In this document: positions 36,111-49,500 of the stretch, piece by piece
Layout: each line of letters starts with the position of its first letter
How positions within the stretch are numbered: the first letter of the stretch is position 1
From: Struthio camelus
Lineage: Eukaryota; Chordata; Aves; Struthioniformes; Struthionidae
Assembly (NCBI RefSeq): GCF_040807025.1
Contig: NC_090944.1
Location: 112,220,238 to 112,284,237, forward strand
Length of the DNA: 64,000 bases
Direction of reading: 5' to 3'
Program-made: the position numbers and the translations under genes
Notes under the pieces: model-generated
Told to the model about the DNA's origin: nothing
Seen by the model: the letters and a program-made list of their open reading frames with translations, nothing else
The model's database searches: none

Positions 36111-39100
36111 TCACTTTTATCAGAAGTTTCCCTCCTTAGCTCCATTGTTTCACTAAAATGCAGACAAGCAACTAGAGAAACACCACTATGTTGAACGTAT
36201 GGATCTGCAAATTAAATCAGTTAGCATATAAAAATATAGATGCCTATTCATGAAACCTTGAAGCCTAATTGCTGATATTTTATAAAGAATTGCAGAACTT
36301 GTGTCAGGATGGCGTTAGGAAAGACAGTGGATGAACGGAGAGCAGGAGTTGTTGGAGACGAGTGAAGGGTACGCAGGGCAGAGTAGTCCCGTCCTTCAGC
36401 TGCTGCAGAGCCTCTTAAGTTAACGAATGGTTTGGTTCAAACATTTAATGAGACACTACAGTGTCTATCCACAATATCGGATATTTCTAACAAATCTAAT
36501 TAGCTCAGGTGAGAGCTGCCATTAAAGCCTGTCAGGAGGTACTTAGGAAAATCTCAGAAACAAAGACAACCCTCTCCCAGCCATTCTGAATTTGCCTATC
36601 TGTAACAGCTGTCCTTTCCCTTTACTTGGGCTCAGTTAAGAAACAACAAAAAGCTTTCAGATTTGCTTTTTGCAGCCCACTAATAGTGAAGATTCACTGG
36701 TGTTAAGACTTGCATGTTTCAAGGAAATGCATTTATTTCTAGAAACTGACTTAAACGTGCACATTTTCTGATGAAGTTTAGCCTCCTTGCAGAGCCAGCC
36801 AGCAGAAACGGTGCCCTCTCTGCTGCCCAACACAGTGCTCTCTGGACAGCTCCACAGGCCTTCTGCCACGTAACAAGTCAGAGACATAATGAACACATTT
36901 ATCATGGAAACACAATTGGAAAAGCTGCCATCTGGAAGTGGATGGTATACAGGCCACATAAGTAGGAAGTGAACTTAACAAGTCACTGGTGTAATTTATT
37001 CATCTTCACCTGTCTCCCTGTGGTACCTCCATAGGCAAAAATTGTGCAAGTGGGATATAACACCATACTGTGGGATGAAGGAAGTGAACATTTCAGGAAC
37101 ATTTCAAACTCAGCTGGAGAATGAATCTTACAATCATTAGCTGATTTAATGGGAGTAGTCTTGTAATTGCCTAATCCGGGAGCCCCCAAAATTTGCAAGT
37201 GTGTTAAAGGACGGCTAGCCAGAACTCGTGGGCCATGTCTTGTTTGAATGTATATTTGCATACTTTCAAATTTTTAAAATTACATCTGCCTGTACTTTAA
37301 CTTTCTTGATAATGTTTAGACAGTGGCACCCTGTGCATGAGAAGATGGGGCAGAAAGGCATCCTTTTCCTCTCTTCTCCATGTCAGTCACAATCCCGAAC
37401 GTCATCGGCACCCATGGGAGTAGAAAGAGCTAGTGCAGTGCTGGAGAAATACTCTCAGAGCTTGTCAGATGATGAAATGCAGGATGGTCAGCGTGCAGTA
37501 TTAATCCTCACGTGGTTCCACCCCTACAAATCTGCTGGAATAAGCCTTCAGGCAGTAACATAAGTTTTCCCAGGGAAAACCAAGCAAATGTGTAGCTTAA
37601 TGAGAAGGAACTTCCTGTTATTGTACTCTGGCAGTGACCATGAGGCTTGATTTGCCTCATCTCCACTGTCAGTCCAGGAGAGAACCATCATTTTATCTGC
37701 TCTATATCTATAACCTTAACTGTTCCTTTGTTTCTTCTTGTTCTTAAGGGATAAGATGGTCCTTTCTACCTTTGCTCAGTTACTCATGTTCTCATCATTC
37801 ACTTACTTACACGTGAAAATAAATTAAGCATTTATATCTTTTGTTGTATGGAAGGCCCACAGGTCTGTAAAAATTTTCATTGTCCTGGTCTGCACATTTT
37901 ACTTTCTTTAAATTGAATACACTTCTTTAATAACAAAACACACCAGGATAAAATAGTAACATCTCCTGTCATGCATAAGAATTCTTGTGGTTGTTTCCAA
38001 GAAATAGGTAGATTTTCTTACCTTTATTTCCTCTTTCACCTTTTTCTTTGCCTTTTTTTTCCCTCTAAAATAAACTAGGTTTGTTTTTTATTATTTTTTT
38101 TTCCCTTCAACCCAATGGCATTTTTCTGATATAGAGCTTTATTTAGAAAAAAAAAGACTGTCCAAGAATGGCTTTACGTATATATTTGACCAGCTCTGTA
38201 CAAAAGCCACTGCCAAAAGGAACTTTTACTGTGTAGTTCAGTAATCACACTAGTGCTCCAGTATGTTTAAATTGCCCTGCAGATGACTGGTAAAAATAAA
38301 TGAGGTAGACATAAAAGAACAGGGGGAGTGAAAGACCGGGCAAGAGAGAGATGTCCTCAAATAGATTATACGGGTCAAGTCATGCAAGTGCTTCTATTAC
38401 TGCTGATTAATTCTGTCAGCTGTTATGTTAATGTGTTGCATGGCATGAGCATGCACAGAGCAAAAGTACAAGGAAGCTGAGACTATTCTCTAAATAAGGA
38501 TGTGGCCCAGACAGTTTGAAATGGTGTGTGCGTCTGTGCCTTGCACAGTGGTGACGGATGATAACAGGATGAGAACGAAATCTCTATTGCTGTTCTTTTG
38601 CAGTACAGATATATCTCTTTCCAGACGTGAAGAATTAGAGAAAGATTTTGTATTGCCAACACCAAGCCTTCAAAAATCTTGACATGGTCTGACATCATGT
38701 ATTTTTAAAAATAATAACCGTGGATTCTGGTTTAGGTTGTCCCTTATTTTCTGGATTCATTTCATAGCATTCATTTCATAGCATTTCATTTTCTGACTTT
38801 CCCCTTCTACTTCCATACAGGCTAGAAATGCTCTTAAAAAAACAGAAAGCCAAAACCTTGCTGTGTGCCAAGAGCTGAGACCTTAGGAAAATTACCAAAT
38901 ATGTGAACTTGTGATAACATTATGCAAGCTAGCAAAAGTGCAAATCTTTCTGTATGATCAAACTGTGTTTTTCAGAATGAGAAGTATAGTGCGAAATGGA
39001 AGGATGCACACAAGCTTTCACATGCTTGATTAGCAAAGATTCAGCATTCTGGAAAAGGGCATCTGAAAGACTTTGGGAGGCAACTGCAACTTGAGCCTGG
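36111..39100. other. Gene-free spacer, fourth part
   Basis: No recognisable gene. The ORFs at 36657-36959 (minus) and 37228-37563 (plus) have no familiar motifs. A 14-bp exact tandem duplication lies at 38755-38782, listed separately. Confidence 0.6.
38755..38782. repeat. Perfect tandem duplication, 14-bp unit
   Basis: ATTCATTTCATAGC occurs twice head to tail (38755-38768, 38769-38782), and a partial third copy (ATTTCATT) follows. It is a simple slippage repeat. Confidence 0.8.
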
Positions 39101-39137
39101 TATTTAAACTAAGAAGGTCGTTCAGAGACGCTGGGGA

Positions 39138-39149
39138 CTATAAAAGGGG
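39138..39149 (+). promoter_or_regulatory. Strong TATA-box candidate
   Basis: CTATAAAAGGGG is close to an ideal TATA box with flanking G-rich bases. Initiation would fall near 39165-39172, at the edge of a local GC/CpG-rich block. An ATG lies at 39197, downstream of the inferred start, and its short frame closes with TGA near 39320. The motif is seen directly; promoter activity is inferred. Confidence 0.4.
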
Positions 39150-40050
39150 AAGGTAAAGCCATGCACAGGCTGCCGGAGGCAGCGACCAGCGCCAGGATGA
39201 GACAAATACGCAGCGGCTGTGGTGGCTTCTTGCAGGTTGTGCTGGGACAGCAGCGGGTTGGCTGCTGGTGCTGCTTCACTTCCTGGAGAGCAGGACCGCC
39301 AGGGCACCACTGCCAGTGAGGTTGAGCCCTGATGGCACTGCCGTGTTTGCCTGAGGCTGTCACCCACTGCCCTTGTCACTTTTGTCCTCCCCTCCTGTCC
39401 TACGCATTACTGCAATGGATGGAGCTCTTCTGCTACTACAGACTTATTTTTTTCTTCCTTCATGGAGCACCGTGCTCCCAAGCGGCCGGTGTTAAGACAG
39501 TGCGGTCTCCCTGGCTGTCGCCCAGTAGCTGACCACACTGCAGCAGTCTACGCAGATTTCCCCGTTCTGTGGCACGACGAGGATTTTAAGCTACTGCAGG
39601 GCGCTGAAGGAGTTAAGCCTAGGGAGAATTATGATACAGAGGAAAACAGAGGCCCAGCTGCCAGGGAAAAACAACCCCTCTGGCAAGCCAGGAGAGGAGA
39701 GCCAGTTTCTGCTGGGGCAGGGCGAGGGGTTCTTCTTCTGGGAAGAGGAGGAGAAGGAGGAGAGCGCTCTGCCTCCTGCTTGTGCAGCCTCCCGCCGGGG
39801 AGCTGTCAGCCGTCGGCAGGCGAGGGGAAGGGGCCGCGGGTCAGGTACCCATGCTGGACTGCGCTGCGGCTGGTGGGCTCTGGGACCGGGGAGCCAGGGG
39901 CACCGCCAGTCCCTCTGCTCTGCCCGCACTCGCCCTCGTCCCGCTCCACCGGCGTCTCTGGGAGCAGGCCACCACAGACCACAGCAGCGCCCGGCTCGCC
40001 CCTGCCCACGGCAGGGCAAACTCCTGTAGCCGCAGCTACTGGGACCCTGC
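39150..40050. other. Orphan GC/CpG-rich block
   Basis: A roughly 900-bp stretch is clearly richer in G+C and CpG than its AT-rich neighbours, most strongly between about 39470 and 40030. It resembles a small orphan CpG island about 30 kb upstream of EML4. It starts beside the TATA-like element at 39138 and ends at a CR1 3' fragment. It could be a promoter or enhancer, or a GC-rich exon of an unannotated transcript. Confidence 0.5.
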
Positions 40051-40100
40051 TTGGAGCAGGATGCTGGACTGGAGACCTCCCAGAGTCCCTTCCAACCTGA
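39462..40100 (+). other. 212-codon ORF in the orphan GC-rich block
   Basis: Starting at ATG 39462, the frame is open for 212 codons to a stop at 40098-40100. The product is rich in Gly, Pro, Ser and Arg, has no domain, signal peptide or membrane segment I can recognise, and its last codons run into the CR1 fragment at 40050. Two overlapping ORFs in other frames (39591-40019 minus, 39631-40029 plus) show that GC richness alone keeps frames open here. I think it is more likely fortuitous than a real gene. Confidence 0.15.
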
Positions 40101-40117
40101 ATTAGCCTCTGATCCTA
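40050..40117 (+). mobile_element. CR1 LINE 3'-end fragment
   Basis: The segment 'ttggagcaggatgctggact', then 'ggagacctcccagagtccct', then 'tccaacctgaatta' matches the 3' UTR end of avian CR1. That consensus is a 'ggttggactagatgacctccagaggtcccttccaacct' block followed by short ATTCTATG-type repeats, degraded here to 'gcctctgatccta'. It is oriented forward, opposite to the CR1 copy at 61 kb. Only about 70 bp are recognisable, consistent with the severe 5' truncation typical of CR1 insertions. Confidence 0.7.
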
Positions 40118-43084
40118 CAGCCTACAGCGTTCATCCTAACATATGCAGCTAATATAATAATAGTCTCAAAGAATGACAAAAGTCAGGAATTTACATATTT
40201 AATATCTTTTTGTATCAAAGCTTTCACCTGCAGTTTCCTCTGGACTTGCATTCTGCAATTCCTGCGTTGGGAGACGGACGTTATAGGTACTTGATACAAA
40301 TACATTTGTGGCATAAATTCGATCTGCCACATCAAAATCCTTTGACAGGTTAACTTGTATAAATGTCCCTGAACAATAAAAAAATCCTCTCTAAGGAGCG
40401 GGGAGTGGCTGGGGCAAGAATCGGTAGAAAATAGCTTCAAATGGCGACTTGAAGAAGAGTTTGTGTTCCTCAAAGTGTGTTCTTTTCTTGGCAGTTGGCA
40501 GATATGCCAACTGGTCTAACAAAAGAAATCGTATTTCCCTAGAAGCCTTGCCTTGCTCATATCTATAGTGATGATCATCTGTTAATGAGAGATACTACAG
40601 TGATGAATAATGTTACATTATTTGAGAGTATCCGCTCTAAAAGCGCCTCGTGGCTGCAGAAGAATTCTCTCTTGATTTTAGTAGGAGTTTTCAGAGGCTC
40701 ATGGATTTGCTAGGGAAACCTAACGCTGGCTAAGGGCTTGCTTCTGTTTCAATTGCTATTTGCATTGCTATTTGCTTAACAGAAGATGCCCCATGTCCAG
40801 CACGCTGCATTTCAGCCCAGAGCAAATACTTCTGGTCAAGTGGTGCAGGATGGAAATTTTGACAGTCTCAGCTATAATCAGTACAACTGCATGCTGCTGT
40901 AATGAGCAGCAGACAATGTAAATGTCAAGTCACCAGAATCTGTTTTTGTCAACATTGGTGCTATTTAACAGACAAACTTTTTTTCTCCCCCTGCGGCTAT
41001 TAGGAGATTGTCTTTTTTTTTTTTCTTTCTGCTAAAATAGGGGAATGGCTGCAGATCAAAAAGGCATAATACTATTTAAATACTGGTTGTGCTAAGCTAT
41101 CCCTATAGGAAAAAAAGAACGAATATACAGCAAAAAATGCAGATGTTGCAAAAAACTCTCTTCTTTATGAATTTCTTTGACATCATGTATATTATTGCTC
41201 GCTCTCCAAATAGAATTCTGGCTTAGATGTGGGTAGTTTTGATGCCAGACATTTTGTTGGTAAGTTTATTCTTCCATTGATTTGTTAAAGCTTATTAGCG
41301 TAGTTTTATTGTACTTTTTTCTTCCTCATAAAAAACTGGGGAGGACTGCATTTGAGTGGGAGGAAATGAAAAGTTGGCTGGAGGGGAGGAAGATAGAGGA
41401 TGAAATGCTGAGAACAGGGCTAGAAGTTTGAATGCTGACAAAAATGGGAAGTAACATATGTGCTGGCAGGCACTCGAAGAATTAACTTAGCAGCTTTCAG
41501 TGCTGCTAGAAGGAATTTTAATTTTTCTAGAAATGGGAGCCATAATTGCTGAACAGATTGTGGGGGGAGGTGGCTCCAGATTGATGGAAGAGGAGCACGT
41601 GGATCTCACAGAGACAGCACAAAGAGATGAAGAATTGCTGGTGTGAGAGGTTGTATCACATAAGGAAGATACTGGCAGTTTATCAGGAGACTGAGGAAAG
41701 GAAATTACTCAGAGGAGGAAGATGGTCTTCCTACCTTCCCCAATCTTATCTCCTCTTTCTGTGTTTGACATTTCTCTAAATTCAGTTTAGCAAACTTTCT
41801 TCCTTTTTATGTCCAGTGAAAGGGAAGCACGGAGGCCAAGGAAGACTCTGGCCATATGCAGACTCCGGAGAAAGATAACCTGCGACCATTTCCTCTGTGC
41901 TCGGTGTCCTTCGGGTGCGATCCCTTCTAGGAAAGGACTAACCATGCACTCTGCCACTGATACCAAGGATTGGGCACTAAAAAGTTTCACATTGTTAGCA
42001 AGTGAATAATCTGTGTGTGCACAACCTGACTTCACCTGTTTTTGCCAGAAAATTGTGGTAAATATCTAAAACTGAAAGGAAGTTGCAAGGTACTTTGTTT
42101 GTTTAAAAAGAAAAAAACCCTTACCACCGGTCATTTTTGTAACTAAAAACTGAAGGACTAAATGATCGGAATACATGACCCAGGGATACCATGAAAACTC
42201 TTTTTAAAAGATGCCGTGCTCTTTCCGGGTACTTGATACCTTTCCCGTGGCAGACTACGCTAGGTTTTCTTATGCCTCCTTTGTAGTCCCATACATAAGG
42301 CAACCAGGCTCAGCCAACCTCAAATCTCACACTGTTATATGTAGAAGAAAAGCCTTGAAATCTGATCTGCCAAAAAAGCCCCACACCCTCGCTCTGGAAA
42401 TTCATTTCAGAATATGGACTGTGAGACCGGCCAGTGAAAGAATGACAGAAGCAGAAGGGAAAATGCATGTTTTAAACTGACAGCTTGTATGTTCTATTCT
42501 TGATGCAAAAATCAAATTGCTACAGAGGTGAGCATGCAGTGGAATGTGATTAACTCTAAACCCAGCGTACTCACCTTCTCTGCAGCAAGGGCTTGTGCAG
42601 AACGCTTCTCTGTGCATTTCTGTCTGTTCCTGGAAAAATAGCTGTTACCCTCTCAGAAAGCCAGCACAGGTAATACAGGCACAGTTGTTTTACCTGGTTA
42701 TGCACTTGTTTAGATCCTCTGAGGTATAAAATCTGAATTTGTATGAGACGGCCACAAAAGCACCCTGAAGCTGTTTGGGACCACATGCAGCAAAAACCTA
42801 CTTTTTTTACACAGCTTCAGAAACGACAAGCCTAGCTCTGCTGTGCAGTTTAATTTGCTTATAAATGAGTCCAATGGCTCTGACACTTTGTCCTCTCAAG
42901 AAAAGATTCTTTCAAGTTTATCCAAATGAGCTGTGCTATATCATGCAAAGAAAAATAACATTTGGGGACCGCTAATGGAAAATTGTGAGACAATGCTGCC
43001 TCAGCTAATGTAATGGATTTTAGTGAGTGCGCATTTCAAACACGTAGTCGTGTATCAAGTACAGTTTAGCTCACTAGCTATCTT

Positions 43085-43145
43085 AAAATAATAGGAAAAT
43101 GGTATAAAAATAATAAAAAATAATAATAGGAAAATAGGAAAAAAG
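43085..43145. repeat. AATA/GGAAAAT low-complexity repeat
   Basis: Irregular copies of AATAATAGGAAAAT and AAAAATAAT units make up about 60 bp of A-rich simple sequence. It resembles a degraded microsatellite with no fixed period. Confidence 0.75.
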
Positions 43146-43579
43146 TTAAGGCTAAGGCTTTGTTAAGAGAATATTTTCAGATGCTGGTAGGTGCTGTTAT
43201 TTGCAGCTGTTGCATTTTCCCTTGCTCTGGTGTTTTCACAGAAGTTCTGTTCATGGGGACAGCCATTAGCAGAACGACCCCTTAAACATGAAACTAATAT
43301 TATTTTACTGGACAATCACAGTTTGCACGATATTGCAGAACAATGCCATAGCAGTTCTTCTCAGGCAAAATTTTCTCTAACTTCTATGGGTAACTCAGAT
43401 GAGTAAAAACTGAAATCTAAACTGTAGAAAACTAGAGACAACGTCCAGTAAAAAGACCAGTTTTCTCCTTCTGCATGATGACTTTGGCGTTGCTTAACCC
43501 TTTACCAGTAAATCAGTAAAGCTATTTTTGAACAGGAGTTTGCAGGGAAAATCCCGGGTGCTGCAAGAAGTTACACGAG

Positions 43580-43592
43580 TCAGTAGGTGGCA
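43580..43592 (+). promoter_or_regulatory. CTCF-like motif
   Basis: TCAGTAGGTGGCA fits the core pattern CCASYAGRKGGCR at 12 of 13 positions, with only the first base different. It has the same orientation as the motifs at 18071 and 57716. Motif only; no evidence of binding. Confidence 0.3.
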
Positions 43593-46500
43593 TTTTTTCC
43601 TCTGAGTCAGTCCTAAATCAAGCCCTACGCCAAGTTTTGAGAGAGTGCTGATAGCACTGCCTGCCTTTCAGCCAACCCTGACACAAGGCCTGACCACTTC
43701 TCATGGTTCGGGGCCGGAGCCTGACTCACCCGCAATGCTCACGGGCACATTTTCCACGGCTGGATCCGCTGACCTCACCGTGCAGCGTTTGCCGTGCTTC
43801 TCGCAGCGCGGCTGCGGGCAGCGAGGCTGGGGGGTGCTGACCTACTGCCATAGCAAGGCTTTTCCCTAACATTACTTCTGACACCCTGGCAAAAGGTCTG
43901 ATTCACCTGCTGTGGCTTTGTCTGTGAAGAGATTTAGACCAAGCTGTAAATTACCATTCGGTAATCTATTCTTTATTTGCCTATAGTGCCTTCCAGCTTC
44001 CCTTTCAAGAGAGTAAGGTTATGCCTTCCTCGCTTCTCCCAGATTATTACTATGCAGTGCTGAACTGGCTTTTAAGCGAACAATTGCCAGATAAGAATTT
44101 CCGTCTGTTATTTTGCTGAATCCTTACCATTTCCTTGGGCGTCAGCAGAGGCAAAGATTTTGGACAAAATTGAAAGAAATCTTCCACGATTCATCGTTGC
44201 CACTGAGTTTTTGACATTATCTTGAAATAATTCCTCTGCTTTTGAATCTGCGGCTGCATATATTTCAGAATGAGAATTAGATAAATCTTCTAGACTTCTA
44301 GATTGACCCTAACCAAGAGTCTAAATATTTAGGATTTGAGATTACAGTTTTGATCTTCTCTAGTCATAATGCTCCGGAGAATAGATCTTTATCATAATTT
44401 AAATAGTAATATAATATGTGCTTGGAAACAGAACAGAATAGAACAGGCAAAAAAACCATCTGCTTTCTGCATGTGCTGCACAAATAAACAGGATGACCGG
44501 GAGTCGTGGTCTAATACATATTAATAAAAATGAAAGTTGTAAATTAGAAATGTGGCCTGGGCCATATTTCAGATGGTAAGACTTGAAGAGGAGTAAATTG
44601 ACTATACTTGAATTCAGGATTTCACTCAAGATCTTAACATTTCAAAAATGGACTATATTATTTTTGAATTCTAGTGGAATCAACTTTTTCTTCTTGTTTG
44701 TTGCTATTAAATAAGGCAAACAAATTCAATTAATTTCTATCACACTAACTAGCATCTAGATGAATGAAATAACCTTCTTCAAAATTATTATTGTGAAGTG
44801 CATAACTTTGAATGTTTTCATGGCACAGGCCATATCAGAAGCCAAAAATGCAGAATGGATTCTACTTTTAAAAATAAAAAAGCATATTATTATTATTGTT
44901 CAATAATGAAAAGTACAAAGATAAAGATATCTGCATTGCCGGGAAGTATTCAGTCAGTATTAGTATTCTAATTATGACGGCCCAAAGACATAAGAAAGGC
45001 GTGGTTCATAGAGAGGGAAATATACATGCAAGATATTCAGGAGATTTCAGTGCCAGAGTTTTTTTCCCTATAATAACATCAGATCTAATAAAATCTGTTG
45101 CTTCTGCTTGCAGACCTTGTTTCAACTACTGTGTAATTGCTGCTATCTGAATACCACATTCTGTGTTCTATTAATGTCATATCCATTTGAGGATGTAATC
45201 ATTGTTAAAAATGGAGTTAAGCTATCCTGAAAAAGCAGGAAAAATACATATAGTTTTCAGATCACCCACAGTTTTTTCAGACTAATCTTGGCAGAGGCAT
45301 GAGTTATTGAAGTGCTTAATGCCAGAAGAGCAGATAAATCTAAGTTTTGTCAAGGTGCCATGGAAGCATCACTAAGGTAAGATACTGAAATCAATACCAC
45401 CCAGGAAGAGCTAGAGCTTCCCATCTTACCTACCACGGCACAGGGAGTTCTCCACCCAGTAGATAGTCCTGGAGGAGAAAAAATAATTTCCCATTGGTCT
45501 TTTACACTAACAAAAAATGTGACAGTGTTGCCTAAGATTGTACTTTTTGATGCTCTGATCTTTAAGAATAAGTTGGGCTCAGATCTACACATTTATATTT
45601 CATTTTAAGCCTGGGACAGAAGCAGGTTTTATTCCTTTAACATGAACTTGGGCTTCAGTAGCCATTCCACTTTGCTCACCTCCTGGGATCAGCCCGGAGT
45701 GGTGAGTTTCACCGCAGGTGTTATCCCTCTTCCTTCTCTGTCACTCTGCTCTTACTGCAGTGACGCTGTCAGCTGGGCCACTGCTCGCCGGGGTTTCTCT
45801 CTGCCTCCCTGCAGGGAGACTACAGCAGTGAGCCGGGCAGAGCCCATGGCTCAGACCTGGGCTTAAACAGCGTGGGTGGAGTCTGTGCTTTTTTCATAAA
45901 AGGAGAACTTAAGGAAAACTCAGATGGCCTAGACAAAGCTCTGCAAGGCAGATGAAATGGCATATTTAAGAGTCAGCAGCAGGGGACTGGTCAGCCACAG
46001 AGGATTTTATCAGTGCGCTCCTCGAGATGGAAACTGTGGGAGAAGGAAGAGGCACTGGCTCCCTTAGCCAGGAGATATTTTCCTTAAAGCAGTGGAGTAC
46101 AGAGCTGGGCGTAAACAGCCAGGAGAAAGTACTGAAGTGAAAGAGACCCTTTCCAATGAGGTAAAAGTCTCATAAGAGTTGAAAGTCTTCATCTTTGTCC
46201 ATGAGGAAAGTCCCTCGGTGAAGTCTCTGAAGACCATAAGGGCAACCCACAGAAAATTTGCAGATAAAGGGAAATATTTGGCCTAAGTTGTTTGCTTAAA
46301 CCCTTCCTTTTTTTGAAAGGGAAATTCTAGGCAAATCAGTCCCAGGGAATATCTGTTCAGAGAGGAAAAGCTGAGGCAGCAGCCATGCATTTAGCAGAGA
46401 TCAGGTGTACCCGTATCACCATGGATGTATACCAAAGCTACTCAGCCTCTTTATGGATAATTTCCAGACTACCCACAAAGCTGTTTAATGTACATAAAGT

Positions 46501-49500
46501 ACCCAGGGCTGCAAAGGACCTGTACCAGCAAACGTATACGTCCATACCACATCCTTACTAGGAGAAACTAGTGACCCAGACATCTGACTGAATTAAACTC
46601 CGTTATCGGGTGTTGAATTGAACATTGTTACAATGTTCCTAGGTACAAAAGCCTGAAAACTGTCTTTAGGTGGTGTGGGAGGGCTGTGGATCAGACTGGA
46701 GCTTGCGTAAGTGTGGTAAGCGATGACTTTTACTGCCCACCTTCCCTCTTCTTAGGACTTGAGAGAAAAGTCTTTGAACAGTCCCCTAAGGTTTTATTTT
46801 GTCAGACCTCTGGAGGACAGTGTGTGCTGATATCACTCTCTCTTACCACAGAGGAAATCCACTCGATACTGACTCATAACTGCTGCTGAGAATCTATTTC
46901 CGAAACCTGCCGTCACTAGACAGGGTTTTAAAAAAAGTAGCAGTAATCAATTTTCTGAGTGTTTAAGCCTGAGAGATTTTTGCGGTCAATGTGATCTTAA
47001 GGGAGCAGATATTTTCCAGAATGTCACTACTGGAATGCTCCAGCTGCATTTTTAACTGTTAGTGGGTTGGAAGCGCTATATTTTCCTGTTCCTCATTAAG
47101 TGGCTTTCACATGGGACTTGATAACGAAGGTGCTACTGAGCACTCTGGCTCAAAGATCCAGCAGAGCTCTAACACATGTACTTAAGTGCTCTGTTGGAAC
47201 AAGGTATGGTCTAATAATCCTTTGGAGAATCAAATCTTAACTGCCCAAAGTTTCTCAGACAATAAGCAGCAATTCAACCAAGTGAAGATATCCATTGTGT
47301 CTGCATTTTAACAAGACTTTGGATGGTTGCTATGCATCGGTGTATTCATTCAGCCTGAAAGTACCACAGTTTGCGGTGTCAGATCCTAAACAACCCTGTC
47401 ACTGATCCAAAAATGTTGGCATTTCTTTGTGTAAAAAATAATGTAAAATTTCTGTACCTTCTTGGTTCCTGGGATAGAGTAATAAGGAACGAAGTGGAGA
47501 ACAGTTTCCATTTGTAACCCACCTCTCTAAGAAAATGTGCTTGGTCTTGGCTTTGAGAAGTTTTAAATCAGTACAGATCCACAGAAATCAGGCAATACCT
47601 TATAGAACTGAGAAACATTCATATCATTTAACTGCATCTTGAACTCTTCCTTAGAAAACTGAAGCAGGAATATGAAAGTGCTATGAAATATAATAAAATG
47701 GTTTACAATTTAAAAACAAAACCAGACACTTTCATGAACTAATTCCTCTTACAGCTTTTTTCCTTAAGCATTGCTAGTGTCCTAAAATTATTTCTCACAT
47801 TTTTTGCTTAGTAAGAAAGGCAGCCTTGTTTGAATGGCTATTCATTTAAGGCTTGTCAACAAATTGTATCTTTAGAAAGCTAACTTGAATGTAATTAAAG
47901 GAGTGAATACCAAAATGAATTAGTTAAATTGAATTAAACAATCCTGTGGACACTATTAAATAAACCACGGTGGCCATCAGTGCTTATTCCCATTGAAAGA
48001 GTAAAAATATCCATGTGAGAGTTTAATTTAGTCTAACCAATCCACTTTAAAGATTAATAAGCATTAACTTTCCTGGGTATCCTGGTTTACACAAGCCCAT
48101 AGCTTTTTTAAAGGTTAGCCCTAACTTAAATAATGTTGGGACATTTTTCCTGTAGTGACAGTCAAGCTAATTGGGCTGATACTCTGCTTCTCTCCGAAAT
48201 TGGTGAGATTTTTTCCACCTAAAAAGCGTACTTAAGAAAGAGGGGAAAAGAGAATGATTTAAACCGGGTTCAAACCCACGTGGGAGTCTACCCACGTAGA
48301 TCAACATAGCATCCTGGTGTCAGGCAGTGCCATGCAGGCGCCCACCTGAAAGACCGAGGGCAGAACAGGCATCTCCTCTTCTGCAGCCTACAGATGAAGA
48401 AGCAGATGAGGGGACTGCCTAGACCACATCTCTTTTTCCTTTTTAAGAAGAAGCTTCTTCCACTATCACGGATCACCTGTTTCCTGCCTTATTTTATTAA
48501 GAGCTACTCTTTTAAAAGCTCTTTAGCCTTCCCCTAATAAGGATTTTGTTCATCCCTTCAGAGAGTGCTTGTTCTAAACTCTGTCACGGCCAAGTGTAAT
48601 GGTTCAGGACTAGAAAGAGAGTAGGATTTATTCTTAGGGAAGGATTTCCTGAAGCAACATGCTTCAAGGGAGAATTTGAGGAGAGTAAGGAAGAAGGGGA
48701 GCAGATTTTACTCCTTGTACACAGAAAGGCTAATTCAAATAGATTTACGTTTTCCTTCCCTGCTGTGTAGGGGTCAGCATACCCTCTTTGGTTGAAGAAG
48801 ACTCCTCTGCGGTGGACTCCTCTTACATTTTTCGGATCCTGCCCAATCCTTTCTAAGGAGGACAAAGCCTGTTTTCCGGTTAGAGATAAACATTGCAAAA
48901 TGTAAGCACTGCTAATATTTTTTTTACATCCAAAGTATAATATTGAAAGCTGTTCTGCCTATCATCGGTAGCATTCAGAGCGGGGAGGAAAGTGCGCGGA
49001 GTTCTCTGCGCAGCCGAAGAAGAGTGGAGGTCGAGTCGTAAAGGCTACTGCGGCCTTCCAAAAACAAGTTTCAGTAATCTGTGAGACATCATAGAGGAAT
49101 GAAAGGGAGTTTCAAAATAGCCTCACTTTAAATAAAAACATACTTTGGCAACGCTACATCAAATGAAAACTGACGTGCTTGACCATCGTATTGACATGTT
49201 CATCAAACCACTCAACAGACTGCAAACATCCATCCAGACCCTGTGCCAAAAGTGGGGGCAGCCAACCAGATGTGGAACAGACTGCTGCTAAGCCTGTTTG
49301 CTTCTGCAGCAGGGGTGGAGAGGAGTTGTTTGTTAGGCCTAATGGGGCTGAGATCCATCAGGACTGCCTCAGATATCATTGGCACTGGAGATATTAGCAT
49401 CTCTTCTCCTTGGAGACATTTCAGGACGAGGTTTTTCCTGTCTCTTTAGGGCTGAGGACTTGGCTGATGGAAAGCACCATAGGGAGACTGTTGAAGTGGG

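Noticed and set aside
39462-40100. Treating the 212-codon ORF as a confident gene
   Set aside because: No domain, overlapping open frames on both strands, and its end lies in a CR1 fragment; kept only as a low-confidence feature.
48262-48297. tRNA-like B box (GGTTCAAACCC)
   Set aside because: No matching A box, acceptor stem or anticodon arm at the right spacing, and the T-arm stem does not pair.
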